Shown piece after piece: positions 43,149 through 53,858 of a stretch of DNA of 64,000 nt. This DNA is from Arsenophonus sp052171895 (GTDB lineage Bacteria; Pseudomonadota; Gammaproteobacteria; Enterobacterales; Enterobacteriaceae). Within the stretch, counting starts at the first letter, position 1. The number at the start of each line of letters is the position of its first letter. The stretch spans positions 1-64,000 of the forward strand of contig JBQMRN010000001.1 in assembly GCA_052171895.1 (NCBI GenBank). The letters run 5' to 3'. Both the position numbers and the translations under genes were made by a program. The notes under the pieces were generated by a model, which saw only the letters and a program-made list of their open reading frames with translations, ran no database searches and had not been told where the DNA came from.

Positions 43149-44558
43149 TTATTCGTCGTGGTAGATTGGCCAAGCATAGTTATCAAAACGTGACCATTGT
43201 CCATTGAAAGTCAGACGTACTGTTCCAATCGGCCCATTACGCTGCTTACCGATAATAATTTCTGCTATCCCTTTAAGATCTGAATTATTGTTATAAAGCT
43301 CATCTCGATAAATAAATATAATTAAATCAGCATCCTGTTCAATCGAACCTGATTCACGTAAATCTGAATTGACCGGTTTTTTATCCGCTCGTTGTTCCAA
43401 ACTACGATTAAGTTGTGACAATGCGATCACTGGCACTTGTAACTCTTTTGCCAATGATTTAAGTGAACGGGAGATTTCAGCAATCTCAAGTGTACGATTA
43501 TCAGATAAGGAAGGAACACGCATAAGCTGAAGATAATCGATCATAATTAAACTTAAAGCACCATGTTCACGGTAAACCCGGCGAGCACGCGAACGAACTT
43601 CTGTCGGCGTTAACCCAGCAGAATCATCAATGTACATATTTCGTTTTTCCATCAACAATCCCATGGTACTGGAAATACGCGCCCAATCTTCGTCATCCAG
43701 TTGGCCTGTACGAATACGCGTTTGATCAACACGTGATAAAGAAGCTAACATACGCATCATGATTTGATTCGCAGGCATTTCTAGACTAAAAATCAAAACC
43801 GGTTTTTCTTCCGTCATGGCTGCATGTTCACATAAATTCATCGCAAAGGTGGTTTTTCCCATGGAAGGACGAGCTGCTATGATAATCAGATCAGAGTTTT
43901 GTAAACCTGCTGTTTTTCGATCCAGATCCTGGTAACCTGTAGAAACACCTGTTACTCCATCATGAGGCTTTTGATATAACTGTTCAATTTTTTCCACTGT
44001 TTCCGATAGGATCTCTTCAATTCCTTTTGGACCGTCATCTTTATTAGCGCGAATTTCTGCAATTTGGAAAACACGTGATTCAGCTAAATCCAGTAACTCT
44101 TCGCTAGTTCGACCTTGAGGATCATAACCCGCATCGGCGATCTCATTTGCCACCGCAATCATATCACGAACAACAGCACGTTCTCGCACAATATTTGCAT
44201 AAGCATTAATATTGGCAACACTTGGAGTATTTTTAGCTAATTCCGCTAAATAGGCAAAACCACCGACATTATCTAATTCCCCTTGCTGCTCTAATGATTC
44301 AGATAAAGTAATTAAATCAATTGCCCTGCTTCGCTCAAAAAGACGTTGCATTTCAACAAAAATGATTCGATGTGCTCGACTAAAAAAATCTGCATTCGTT
44401 ACACGTTCTGAGACATGATCCCAACGCTCGTTATCCAACATTAATCCACCTAGTACCGATTGCTCAGCTTCTAAGGAGTGAGGTGGCATTTTTAGCCCCT
44501 CTATTTGATGATCTTTCTGACCAATAAATACAGTTTTTGCGGAATACTTCTTCGCCAT
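43149..44558 (-). CDS. dnaB: Replicative DNA helicase
   Basis: Hexameric 5'-3' helicase of the replication fork. 469 residues from the ATG at 44558 (MAKKYSAKTV); the frame also opens 6 codons earlier at 44576 (MGKESA), but a weak GAAAG sits before the later start, and other DnaB proteins begin MA. The N-terminal domain starts PPHSLEAEQSVLGGLMLDNE. The RecA-like domain has Walker A ARPSMGKTTFAMN, Walker B LIMIDYLQLM, and the arginine-rich SQLNRSLEQRADKKPVNSDL with DADLIIFIYRDE. About 471 in E. coli. Intact, 32 bases upstream of alr. Confidence 0.96.
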   Translation of the reverse strand: MAKKYSAKTVFIGQKDHQIEGLKMPPHSLEAEQSVLGGLMLDNERWDHVSERVTNADFFSRAHRIIFVEMQRLFERSRAIDLITLSESLEQQGELDNVGGFAYLAELAKNTPSVANINAYANIVRERAVVRDMIAVANEIADAGYDPQGRTSEELLDLAESRVFQIAEIRANKDDGPKGIEEILSETVEKIEQLYQKPHDGVTGVSTGYQDLDRKTAGLQNSDLIIIAARPSMGKTTFAMNLCEHAAMTEEKPVLIFSLEMPANQIMMRMLASLSRVDQTRIRTGQLDDEDWARISSTMGLLMEKRNMYIDDSAGLTPTEVRSRARRVYREHGALSLIMIDYLQLMRVPSLSDNRTLEIAEISRSLKSLAKELQVPVIALSQLNRSLEQRADKKPVNSDLRESGSIEQDADLIIFIYRDELYNNNSDLKGIAEIIIGKQRNGPIGTVRLTFNGQWSRFDNYAWPIYHDE

Positions 44559-44589
44559 AGCACTTTCTTTACCCATTAATCAATAGAGT

Positions 44590-45460
44590 CGCATATCAGT
44601 ATACTTCACTTCCCGGAAGATAATATGTTTTTTGAATAATTCAGGTTTAATTTTTAAGCAATCTTTCATAGACTCCAATGGAGTTTTACTACCTAATACT
44701 GATTATGGTAATTCCTGATTGTACAGTTAAACATATCAATGTAGAGTGATCTCAAGCTCTTGAGCAGAATTAAAATAATGGCTTTGCTTCCCATCTTCTA
44801 TTATGCTCCCATTAAATCGCTCAACTTTACCCTTCGTTTAAGGATGCTTCTGCGTGCTAAAAGTCCCTGTTCTATAACAAGCTCTGTACAGAAATGGATG
44901 AATTCATATTTTCCGATGGCTAAACATTTTCATAGACCAAGAAGACTCTATAAATTCATTTTCATTATCTGTAAGTACCATAGATGGATAGCCATAGCAC
45001 CTGCTCGGTTAAAATCACGTAAGAACCGTCGAGCCATTGACACGCTCTTTTAGCCTTGTAATGACGGATAAAAACACATCGAGTTTCACAATCTATATCT
45101 ATGCAAAGATAACCTTTGTGAAGTTTCGTTTAGCATTAGCGGAAAATATTTCACATCTACGTGCAGATAAGCAGGCTCATAAATTTTAAAAGCTTTATGT
45201 ACTTCGGCTTCGCGGCTTTTCCCCCTTACCTCATTTCAAGCTAATCCCCCTCCCCGGTGTCTGCGTAAACAGCAACCATAGCCCAGATTTACATACTAGG
45301 GAGGTTCAGGAATTCACATGCGACTGCCAGCAGATCGCTGAGAGGGAAAATATTTGTCTCAAAAAAATGACTGCAGCTTCATGAGCGGGCGACATCGTCC
45401 GTCGGCAAACAATGGAAAATATGGCTGTGATCATCAACATCATCTTGTTTTTTCCTTTAG
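44590..45460 (-). mobile_element. IS481-family remnant
   Basis: Decayed IS481-type DDE transposase on the minus strand. N-terminal SPAHEAAVIFLRQIFSL with LLAVACEFLN-type pieces (45330-45440), CLRRHRGGG region, KAFKIYEPAYLHVDVKYFPL then YLCIDIDCETRCVF (45080-45200, first Asp), VERFNGSIIEDGKQ (44790-44840, Glu region) and the end YNQELP-SVLGSKTPLESMKD with KPELFKKHI (44630-44740). Stops throughout. Two short 3' fragments of the same element lie at 49170 and 56420. It lies just upstream of dnaB and may now contain its promoter. Confidence 0.83.
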
Positions 45461-45901
45461 CAACAGTAAGTTTTGATATATCAGCATAAGGCTTAGCAAA
45501 AGTAAACCAAACTCTTTGCTAGATTGAAGAGCAGCAGTAATTTTAAGTGTTATTGTTGCCTAACAAGATGGAGCTTTATGATCACATAATACTTTGCCAT
45601 TAATAACTATTATATCCAATTTAGTAGCGATCTTAGCATGGAATATGGCTATATGAGCCGAAAGTCTATATAATGATCTCAAAATAAACAAGATTCGCTA
45701 TTTAGCTGCTATTTTATAAAATTTGATCATTTAATGTGAGATAAAACCTCAACAACTATTCACTGTTATCTTTTACAGAAAATCTAAAAATGTTGCAAGG
45801 TTTCCTATCAATTAAAACATAGCAAAACATTGGGAATAAATCTGAACTTTAGAAAAAGATTACAATCATAGCTAATAATTGACTAGTTCAAAGATAACTA
45901 T
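45461..45901. other. Non-coding debris
   Basis: About 440 AT-rich bases between the IS481 remnant and IS256 copy G; no gene or repeat recognised. In E. coli qorA would lie near here; no trace is seen. Confidence 0.4.
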
Positions 45902-47312
45902 GAGTTATGGTTATTTCTGCTATATTATAAAGTTCCGGAGATGCTGAGTATCTATCCTACTGATTAATTTATAAATGATTTTAATAACATAGAGATGATA
46001 TGCCATTGAAATAGCTACCCTACAGGTATCCTAAAACCAGATATTACCTGTTCTGATCCCCCCCTTCATAAACTCGTCCGCAATGGTGCCAGACAGCTGA
46101 TAGTCACCCACCTTTGAGTTTGAACTCAAACCTATGGTGCGACACAACATGCTGAAAACACCGCCTTTGTCGACAGGCGTGTCCATGCCGTCGTCCGTAA
46201 CGGTTATTTATCATAGGGAAGCATAGAGACTGCTATTGGCGATGTTGAAATTAAAGTGCCTAAGGTTAGAGAGATCGCAGCGGCAACGGAATATGCTTCA
46301 ACAGCTCGTTGCTACCACCTTATCTTAAGCGTGCAAAAAGCGTTAAAGAGTTGCTGCCATGACTCTACCTGCGAGGTATATATCTCCACTAGTAATTTTC
46401 ACGAAGCCATTATTGGGTGCTTCTCGATGAGAAGCCATATATCTCTCTGATTAGCATCAGAAAACTGAAACAAAAATGGCTTCTGAAGAGCATAGCTAAT
46501 ACTACCTACTGGATTTAAGCGGATAGGCCACTACGTTTATTTCTTGGCATATACAGTCCTGTTAGGCAAGGTGATCGCCTTTGCCTGCTGCTCTTATTAT
46601 CGGCATCACTGAGCATGGATGTAAGAAGCTTATTGCGCTTAAAGATGGTTATTGATGAGTCATAAAAGGAACTGGGCTGAACTTCTCAATGGGTTTCAAG
46701 CGCGTAGCTTAACCGTCTCTCCCAGGCTTGCTACAGGAGATGGTGCCCTTTATTTTTTGGAATGTAATGGCAAAGATATTCCTGAACACGCAGCACCAAC
46801 GTGCTGTTGAGTACAAAAATAGCTAATGTTCTGCCTTTTCCCACAAAGGCATGTAATCAAAAGTTAAAGCTGAGCTAGGTGAGAGGTCTGGTTACCAGAT
46901 AGCTGGCATCCAGCTAATAAAAAAGGCATTGATGTTTTCTTGGAAGCTTTTCAACGAAGTATCTTGTAGCGAAAAGAATCGGCTGGAGAAAGATCTAGAA
47001 AAACTGGTTGCATTCTACAACTTTCCGTCAGCGCACTGGACATGAATAAGAACCAGGAATCCGATTAAATCGGCTTTTATACACTGAGGCTACCAGAAGG
47101 CCAAGATGCAAAGAAGTGTAGTTCAAGAAAAACAACCCTTTAAATCTTATTTAAGCTTGCTCCAATCTTTTTAAAAACCTAGAATCGTTAAGGCGATTTG
47201 ATTTGCTTAACCCTGCTGGTAAAGAAGGTCTAATTTAATGATAGAGAATAGATTTATGAAGCATCCAAAGCTGTATCTGACTATCAGCAGATACTAGATT
47301 TGCTAATAATTC
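45902..47312 (+). mobile_element. IS256-family remnant, copy G
   Basis: Full-length decayed element from GAGTTATGGTTATTTCTGC at 45902 to TTTGCTAATAATTC at 47312. Readable pieces include VVRNGYLS-type and IGDVEIKVPK (46190-46265), YVYFLAYTVLL-like, and KTNPIKSAF-type near 47050. Inverted relative to copy F. Confidence 0.88.
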
Positions 47313-47706
47313 TATAACTAACCGTTATAACAGACTACACTTTTAGATTGTTTTATTTGCGAATATTTATATAGATTATTAATCATGTTTATGGCAAAAA
47401 CACTTTTTCAAGTGATGAATATTCAAAATATTTACATTACGGCAATCAAAAATTTAACACTCTTTTGATACAATTTAATAATAATAAAGAATTAGCAAAA
47501 TTTCAGCAATTAATTAATAATGATCTATAATTAAAGCAAAAGTAGTCTAGAAAATTACCTAAAGAGAGGGGAAATAAAATGCGAACAAAAAATAAAATAA
47601 AAGCTACTTCTATTAATATCAAATGCTTTATTTGATCGCATTTTCAGTTTCCATTAATTAAACACTCACTAAGTCTGGCATAGATAAATTGACCTTAGTT
47701 ATTCAA
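47313..47706. other. Gap between IS256 copy G and dusA
   Basis: AT-rich. An open frame from ATG 47387 or 47394 (MFMAKTLFQVMNIQNIYITA) ends after about 27 codons and matches nothing I know. Nothing else visible. Confidence 0.4.
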
Positions 47707-48799
47707 TCATTTACCTGTGATAAACTCAAGCGCCTCCTTAACAACAGTTATATCTGCGCTTTTTTATGGGCATTTTCACTCAAATGACGGCGCCACTGGC
47801 GAACACCCAGGAATAGCTTGAAATATTCCCAACATATGAGAAGTAATCTGAATTAAATAAGTTCTCTGTTTCAACTCGCGTTTAATATAAGGATACATTG
47901 CTTGTACTGCAATAATCGGATCAGTAACCAGGTTACCTTTGTCAAAAAATTCTAAATCAACATGAGTTAATAATACAGGATTTTGATAAGCTTCTCGCTC
48001 TATCATAACACCATCAAGATGATATAAATGCTGTTTAGCCTCATTAATGCTTTTAATACTTCCATTAACCACAATGGTTAACTTAGGAAAATCTTTTTTA
48101 ATTGATAGACACGTGAATAGTTTAAAGGCGGTATTTTCCGATTCTGTTTTGTAGTTAACCTAGATAACCAAGCTTTGCGCGCATGAATAATAAATAAACA
48201 ACATTGAGTCTCTAAAACGATTTTATCAATAAAATCGGTTAAAAAAGCATAATTATCGTCATCATCAACGCTAATTCGGGTTTTTACTGTTATTGGGATC
48301 GTAGTAGCATCATCTTGCATTGCTTTTATACAATTCGCTACTAGTGCCCCTTTTCACGCATCAAACAAGCATCAAAACGACTATTTTTAGATGCGATCTG
48401 AAGGACAACCAATATTAAAATTAACTTCATCATAACCACTTTTCTAAGCCATTTTTACACAATTTGCCAAAATCTCAGGCTCATTACCCCCTAACTGCAA
48501 AGCAACTGGATGTTCCTCTTCACTATAAGACTATAAGCCAGATAATTACGCTTACCATAAATAAGCGCACCAGTTGTCACTTTTTCTATAATAAAGTAAG
48601 GCTTCTTTAGTCAATAAACGGTGAAAATAGCGGCAATAGCGATCTGTCCAGTTAACCATCTGTTTACACTAAAACGATGGTGGTTAGGATTGCCTCTCGA
48701 TGCCGTTAATTCGTTGCCTGGCGTTAATTTTATATTAGTGATGTTATTGTACATTTCCCCCTGTTTTGGTATGTTGTTTTTATTATTGCTAAATGGCAT
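47707..48799 (-). pseudogene. dusA: tRNA-dihydrouridine synthase A, broken
   Basis: FMN enzyme that reduces uridines in the tRNA D-loop. The N-terminus around 48650-48680 reads NHHRFSV then shifts frame within APMLDWTDRHCRYF (seen as WLTGQIAIAAIF in the wrong frame). VTTGALIYGK, YLAYS and FNIGCPSDRI (48390-48420) follow. Then 48078-48320 carries TIPITVKTRISVDDDDNYAF and FIIHARKAWLS, and 47776-48072 carries VNGSIKSINEAKQHLYHLDG and REAYQNP. The end is EALEFITGK with TGA at 47707. At least four frame breaks. Neighbouring dnaB and alr fit E. coli gene order. Confidence 0.9.
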
Positions 48800-49016
48800 T
48801 AGTGATTTTATCAGGCATTATAAAGAGAATTTATTTCTATACTAACCAATATTCTATTATACCATAGAGAAATACCCAGATGTAGGATGGCTCTCAACAC
48901 AACAAAATTACCAGACAACCTTAACTTTAAAACGAGAGTTTCTACATCGAGAATGATAATTTACTGAGAGTTAAAAATCAAATGATAATCAATTTACAAC
49001 TAGCATAGAGTCAAAA

Positions 49017-49152
49017 AAGTTATGTTCATTTCTGGTGTATATAGTTTCTGAGATGCTGTGGAGGATATCCTACTGATTGATTTCGTTAATGATTTTAATA
49101 ATAGAGAGATGATCTCTAAAACCTCATACATCAGAAATGAGCATAATTCCTA
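49017..49152. mobile_element. Two IS256 left ends fused head to head
   Basis: 49017-49115 is the left end of an IS256 element on the plus strand (AGTTATGTTCATTTCTGGTG, then the usual TTTCTGAGATGCTG and CTACTGATTGATTTCGTTAATG). At about 49116-49152 it switches to the left end of a minus-strand copy (CCTCATACATCAGAAATGAGCATAATTCC, compare the end of copy F at 41670-41700). Everything between the two left ends is gone, leaving an imperfect palindrome of repeats around about 70 bases. Confidence 0.8.
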
Positions 49153-49169
49153 TCAATATATTTGGGTGT

Positions 49170-49300
49170 ACATTCAGAAATACCCCCCAATCAGTATTGG
49201 GTACTAAAACTGTTTTACAGTCTATGAAAATTAGTTCAAAGTTAAACCTGAATTATTCAAAAAAACTATACTATCTTCCAATCAGTGACACTTAAGATGC
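49170..49300 (+). mobile_element. IS481-family 3' fragment
   Basis: Plus-strand reading QSVLGTKTVLQSMK followed by KPELFKK-like sequence (TTAAACCTGAATTATTCAAAAAAACT) matches the C-terminal end of the IS481 transposase at 44630-44740. It touches the IS256 double end on one side and the last codons of aspA on the other. Confidence 0.72.
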
Positions 49301-49304
49301 TAAT

Positions 49305-50735
49305 TTAATCATCAAAGCGTTTCGCTTTATTATTGAGGATTTTTAGATTTTATACAGAGAAAATGTCGTCTAATTGGTCTCCTGTTAGCAAACCTCGCTC
49401 TAATACTACTTCTCTAACATTTTTACCTGTTTCAGCACATATTTTACCGATGATATCACCGTTATGATGGCCGATAAATGGATTAAGAAAAGTAACGATG
49501 CCAATTGAATTAAAAACATATTTCTCAGAAATTTCTTTATTGACACTAATACCGGTAATACATTTTCCTAGCAAATTACGAGAAGAATTATTTATTAATG
49601 ACATAGATTTAAAAATTGCTTGGCTGATTGCTAGTTCCAATCACATTCAATTGCAATTGTCCTGCTTCCTCCGCGATTATAACACAAGTATCGTTGCCGA
49701 TAACTTTAAAGCATGCTTGGTTAACAACCTCAAGAATAACAGGATTAATTTTAGCAGGCATAATAGATGAGCCTGCTTGTATCTCAGGTAGATTTATTTA
49801 TTTTAAACCAGCACGAGGGACGGAAGAGAGCAAACGAAGATCATTACAGATTTTTGATAGCTTAACGGCTAAGCATTTTAACTCCGCGTGTCCCGTAATA
49901 TAAGTACCACAGTCTGTAGTTTCTTCAATTAAATCTTCTGCTTGGATACATGGAAATTCCGTTACTTCAGCTAATTTTTACTACCAATTTTTGATAACCA
50001 GCAGCGGTATTGATTCTGGTTTCGATTCCGGTTGCACCAAAATTAATTTCTAGTAATAATTTACTACCGCGGTGTAAAATTTTTATTTCTTCTTTTTAAT
50101 AATGTGGAAAATGCATGAAATTCTTGCACTACTGTCATAGGAACCGCATATTGTAATTGGGGTTCGACCCATTTAAGAATATCTTTAAATTCTTTGCTTT
50201 TTGTTCAAAACCTGCTTGAAGAGAGGTAATTGATTTAATCAAGTTAGTAATAGAGTTATAAACTGCAATTCGAAAGGCGCTAGGATAGACATCATTAGTT
50301 GATTGACTTTTATTAAAATAGTCATTGGGATTTAAATATTGGTATTCACCTTTTTTATGCCCCATTAATTCAAGACCAATGTTAGCTAGGACTTCGTTAG
50401 TATTCATATTTAAAGATGTACCAGCTCTCCACCTTGAAAGACATCAACTGGAAATTGATCCATGCACTTGCCTTTATTTAAAATTTCATCACAAGCAATT
50501 AATAATTGCATCTGCTTACTTTTGAGAAATAGTTTTTAATTCTTTATTTGCCATTGCCACTGTTTTTTACTATTACCATTCCACGAATAAATTCATGTAC
50601 ATGATTAATAGATCGGTCGCTAATGCTAATATAGAAATTCTCGATCGCACGCAATGTATGAATACCATAGTAGCCTTCAGCAGGCACATCTCGGTTACCT
50701 AATAGATCTTCTTCAGAACAGATACTTTTAGACAT
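49305..50735 (-). pseudogene. aspA: Aspartate ammonia-lyase, broken
   Basis: Aspartase (fumarate plus ammonia from aspartate). Starts MSKSICSEEDLLGNRDVPAE at 50735 and continues YYGIHTLRAIENFYIS and FIRGMVIVK. The piece at 50135-50407 has MNTNEVLANIGLELMGHKKG and NPNDYFNKSQSTNDVYP. The conserved signature region GSSIMPAKVNPV is seen on this strand near 49740-49790, and NPFIGHHNGDIIGKICAETG and VREVVLERGLL lie at 49350-49500. Near the end a Gln codon became TAA (49350) before NLKILNNKAKRFDD and stop at 49305. The total span equals the about 478-codon family length, so small lesions rather than large deletions killed it. Confidence 0.92.
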
Positions 50736-51109
50736 ATAAACCTTCTTAAAATTAAATAACAATTTACTAATTTAATAGTAATGTACTATTAAAACTAGGT
50801 TAGTTTAATGTCATATTTAAAATTAATAACTAATATTTTATATATAAGAGTGATATACTCTTAAAAAAGTAGTAGCACTAAAATATGTAATATGATATAT
50901 CTATATTAGCGAATTAAATACGAAAAATCTGATTTTATTCACATAATTCATAAAAATATTTATCATTGATAAATATATGATAAATATACATAATTTAAGT
51001 ATTATCCGCCTTATAAAGCAAATATTGTGATTTAAGAAAAATTTATCTTTCTAAGTTAAGAAGCTAGCCTATTATTAGCAAATAATAGGAGACTTGTAAT
51101 TCGTTGATT
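50736..51109. other. aspA-fxsA intergenic region
   Basis: Divergent promoter region of two dead genes. Very AT-rich; no motif stands out. Confidence 0.4.
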
Positions 51110-51620
51110 TCCATTCATACTTTTATATTTGTTAATTTATATCGAAGCAGTTATTTTTGTTATGGGTTTCTGAGAACAGAGGTGTATTAACCACTTTAAC
51201 ATTAGTAGGTTTAACTTCAATACATTGGATTTTCTTTAGTAAAAAATCAATGGATTAATAACGTATTATTAATACGTCAAAATTACCTAAAAGTAAAAAT
51301 CCAGCCGAGGAAATGATTAAAAAATAGCTTTAATGATTGCTGGTATTTTATTTAATCTTACCAGGTTTTTAGTGATTTTAGGTTTGTTATTACTATTTTC
51401 TCCGATCCAAAAACTGATAGGTATAAAACTTATGCACATATTCATTTTATTCTGCCTGGATAGAGGCAGAGGAGGTGGCGTCCTTTCCGGCCACTAATGG
51501 TAAATTTACCATTATTTAAAATGGCCATACCACCATGAAGATGAATTCGAATTTGATAGAAAATTAATTTTTCATCAAAGAGCATTAAAAAATAAAGACA
51601 AATTCTTCTAAAAAAAGAAG
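51110..51620 (+). pseudogene. fxsA: FxsA-type membrane protein, broken
   Basis: Inner-membrane protein known from phage exclusion. Pieces match FxsA in order: FVNLYRSSYF (51125-51155), GFSLVKNQWINNVLLIRQN (51230-51290), NPAEEMIKNSFNDCWYFI-like (51300-51350), LPGF-SDF (51360-51390), LLLLFSPIQKL (51385-51420) and GGGVLSGH-like tail (51475-51500). Frames change several times. The position divergent from aspA and upstream of groES is that of enterobacteria. Confidence 0.75.
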
Positions 51621-51704
51621 ATCATGATGATAAGATGGATGATAAAAAGATAGTAACGATTTTCTTTTTTAACTAGAAAAAATAAAAAATTTTTTTGGAA
51701 ACCC

Positions 51705-51730
51705 CTTGAACTGATTTTTATTGCCCCAAT
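51705..51730 (+). promoter_or_regulatory. Heat-shock (sigma-32) promoter of groESL
   Basis: CTTGAA at 51705-51710, then 13 bases, then CCCCAAT at 51724-51730. This is close to the sigma-32 consensus (CTTGAA, 13-15 bases, CCCCATnT). It lies about 88 bases before the groES start, the expected place. The rest of the region has no other strong promoter. Confidence 0.88.
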
Positions 51731-51817
51731 GTCGTCAAACAGGGTACTGGTATAATAAGATATACTAGTATCATTCTTGTTAACCTTATATGGATTTTAT
51801 TTATAGGAGATCTATTA

Positions 51818-52111
51818 ATGAAAATTCGTCCATTGCATGATCGAGTTATCATCAAGCGCGAAGAAGTTGAAGCTAAATCTAGTGGTGGGATTGTTCTGAC
51901 GGGTTCTGCTGCTGGTAAATCAACTCGAGGTAAAGTCCTAGCTGTTGGTAACGGTCGAATCTTAGAAAACGGTGAAAATAAACCATTAGATGTAAAAGTT
52001 AACGATATTGTTATTTTTAACGACGGCTACAGTGTAAAGACAGAAAAGATTGATAACGAAGAAGTATTGATTATGTCAGAAAGCGATATTTTGGCAATTA
52101 TTGAAAAATAA
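51818..52111 (+). CDS. groS: Co-chaperonin GroES
   Basis: Heptameric lid of the GroEL folding chamber. 97 residues, the family length, starting MKIRPLHDRVIIKREEVEAK, with the mobile loop SSGGIVLTGSAAGKSTRGKV and the end ESDILAIIEK. Ribosome site AGGAG before ATG. Under the sigma-32 promoter at 51705 and 47 bases upstream of groEL. Chaperonin is typically made at high level in insect symbionts. Confidence 0.97.
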   Translation: MKIRPLHDRVIIKREEVEAKSSGGIVLTGSAAGKSTRGKVLAVGNGRILENGENKPLDVKVNDIVIFNDGYSVKTEKIDNEEVLIMSESDILAIIEK

Positions 52112-52158
52112 TTTTTCGCTTAGATCTTCTCAATGAAAGAATTTAAAGGAAAGAAATA

Positions 52159-53793
52159 ATGGCAGCTAAAGACGTAAAATTTGGTAGTGATGCACGTGCT
52201 AAAATGCTCCGTGGAGTGAACATTCTTGCTGATGCAGTTAAAGTTACTTTAGGCCCGAAAGGCCGGAATGTAATTCTAGATAAATCTTTCGGCTCACCAT
52301 CCATTACTAAAGATGGTGTATCTGTTGCGCGTGAAATTGAATTAGAAGATAAATTCGAAAATATGGGTGCTCAAATGCTAAAAGAAGTTGCATCTAAGGC
52401 AAATGATGCAGCAGGTGATGGCACAACAACAGCAACAGTACTCGCTCAATCAATTGTTAGTGAAGGTTTAAAAGCGGTTGCTGCAGGCATGAACCCAATG
52501 GATTTAAAACGCGGTATTGATAAAGCAGTTTCTGCGGCAGTTAAGGAACTGGAGAAATTATCTGAAACTTGTGCTGATAATGAAAAGATTGAACAAGTCG
52601 GTACGATTTCTGCTAACTCTGATAAAACAGTTGGTGAATTAATTGCTAAAGCAATGAAAAAAGTCGGTAAAGAAGGCGTCATTACCGTTGAAGAAGGTTC
52701 CGGTTTAGAAGATGACCTAGACGTTGTTGAAGGTATGCAGTTTGATCGCGGTTATTTATCTCCTTACTTTATCAATAAACCTGATAGTGGTTCTTCTGAA
52801 TTAGAAAATCCATATATCCTGTTAGTAGATAAAAAAATTTCTAATATTCGTGAATTGTTACCTTTATTAGAAAGTGTAGCTAAAGCAGGTAAACCGCTCT
52901 TAATTATTGCTGAAGATGTTGAAGGTGAAGCACTAGCAACATTGGTAGTCAATAATCTACGTGGTATCGTAAAAGTTGCTGCGGTAAAAGCGCCAGGCTT
53001 TGGTGACCGCCGTAAAGCAATGTTACAGGATATTGCTATTCTAACTCATGCTACTGTTATCTCTGAAGAGATTGGTATGGAGTTAGAAAAAACTACCCTA
53101 GAAAATTTAGGTCAAGCGAAGCGCATCGTTATCAACAAAGATATCACTACTATTATTAATGGTATCGGTACAAAAGAAACAATTAAAGGCAGAATCGAAC
53201 AAATTAAGCAACAACGTGATGAAGCAACCTCAGATTATGATCGTGAAAAATTGCAAGAGCGTATTGCTAAGTTATCAGGCGGTGTTGCAGTGATTAAAGT
53301 TGGTGCTGCAACTGAAGTTGAAATGAAGGAGAAACGTGCTCGTGTCGATGATGCGTTGCATGCAACTCGTGCAGCCGTAGAGGAAGGTATTGTTGCTGGC
53401 GGCGGTATTGCTCTAGTTCGTGTTGCATCTGCATTAGATAAGTTGAAAGGTGATAACGAAGATCAAACCGTTGGCATTCGCATCGCACTACGCGCAATGG
53501 AATCACCAATGCGCCAAATTGTTGAAAATGCAGGTGAAGAATCTCCTGTAGTTGTTAACAATGTTAAGCAAGGTAAAGGCGGCAACTACGGTTATAATGC
53601 TCTAACTGAAAAGTATGGTGACATGCTTGAAATGGGCATTCTAGATCCAACTAAGGTTACTCGTTCCGCTTTACAATTTGCTGCTTCAATTGCCGGTCTT
53701 ATGATCACAACTGAAGCTATGGTAACTGATTTACCAAAAGAAGATAAAGCTGATCTAGGTGTAGGTGGTGGTGGTATGAATGGTATGATGTAA
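52159..53793 (+). CDS. groL: Chaperonin GroEL
   Basis: 60-kDa chaperonin, tetradecamer with GroES, folding cytoplasmic proteins with ATP. 544 residues. Starts MAAKDVKFGSDARAKMLRGV; the ATP-site motif GDGTTTATVLA and the apical-domain segment SPYFINKPDSGSSELENPYI are normal, as is the signature AAVEEGIVAGGG. The C-terminal Gly-Met tail is short (VGGGGMNGMM). Ribosome site AAAGGAAAG. No lesions, and the codon use is more even than in the neighbours, as expected of a highly expressed gene. A terminator follows. Confidence 0.97.
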   Translation: MAAKDVKFGSDARAKMLRGVNILADAVKVTLGPKGRNVILDKSFGSPSITKDGVSVAREIELEDKFENMGAQMLKEVASKANDAAGDGTTTATVLAQSIVSEGLKAVAAGMNPMDLKRGIDKAVSAAVKELEKLSETCADNEKIEQVGTISANSDKTVGELIAKAMKKVGKEGVITVEEGSGLEDDLDVVEGMQFDRGYLSPYFINKPDSGSSELENPYILLVDKKISNIRELLPLLESVAKAGKPLLIIAEDVEGEALATLVVNNLRGIVKVAAVKAPGFGDRRKAMLQDIAILTHATVISEEIGMELEKTTLENLGQAKRIVINKDITTIINGIGTKETIKGRIEQIKQQRDEATSDYDREKLQERIAKLSGGVAVIKVGAATEVEMKEKRARVDDALHATRAAVEEGIVAGGGIALVRVASALDKLKGDNEDQTVGIRIALRAMESPMRQIVENAGEESPVVVNNVKQGKGGNYGYNALTEKYGDMLEMGILDPTKVTRSALQFAASIAGLMITTEAMVTDLPKEDKADLGVGGGGMNGMM

Positions 53794-53828
53794 GGTATTA
53801 CAAATCCTAATATTTTCTTTTTTTACAA

Positions 53829-53858
53829 GAAAACCCTAAGTTTAACTTAGGGTTTTTT
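53829..53858 (+). terminator. Rho-independent terminator after groEL
   Basis: AAAACCCTAAG, loop TTTAA, CTTAGGGTTTTTT: an 8-base-pair or longer stem (ACCCTAAG/CTTAGGGT) followed by a T-run, 35 bases after the groEL stop. The best terminator in the window. Confidence 0.93.

Noticed and set aside
53294..53509. Antisense frames inside groEL (also 52446-52682 and 52764-52952)
   Set aside because: Shadows of the real gene on the other strand; no ribosome site and no family match.
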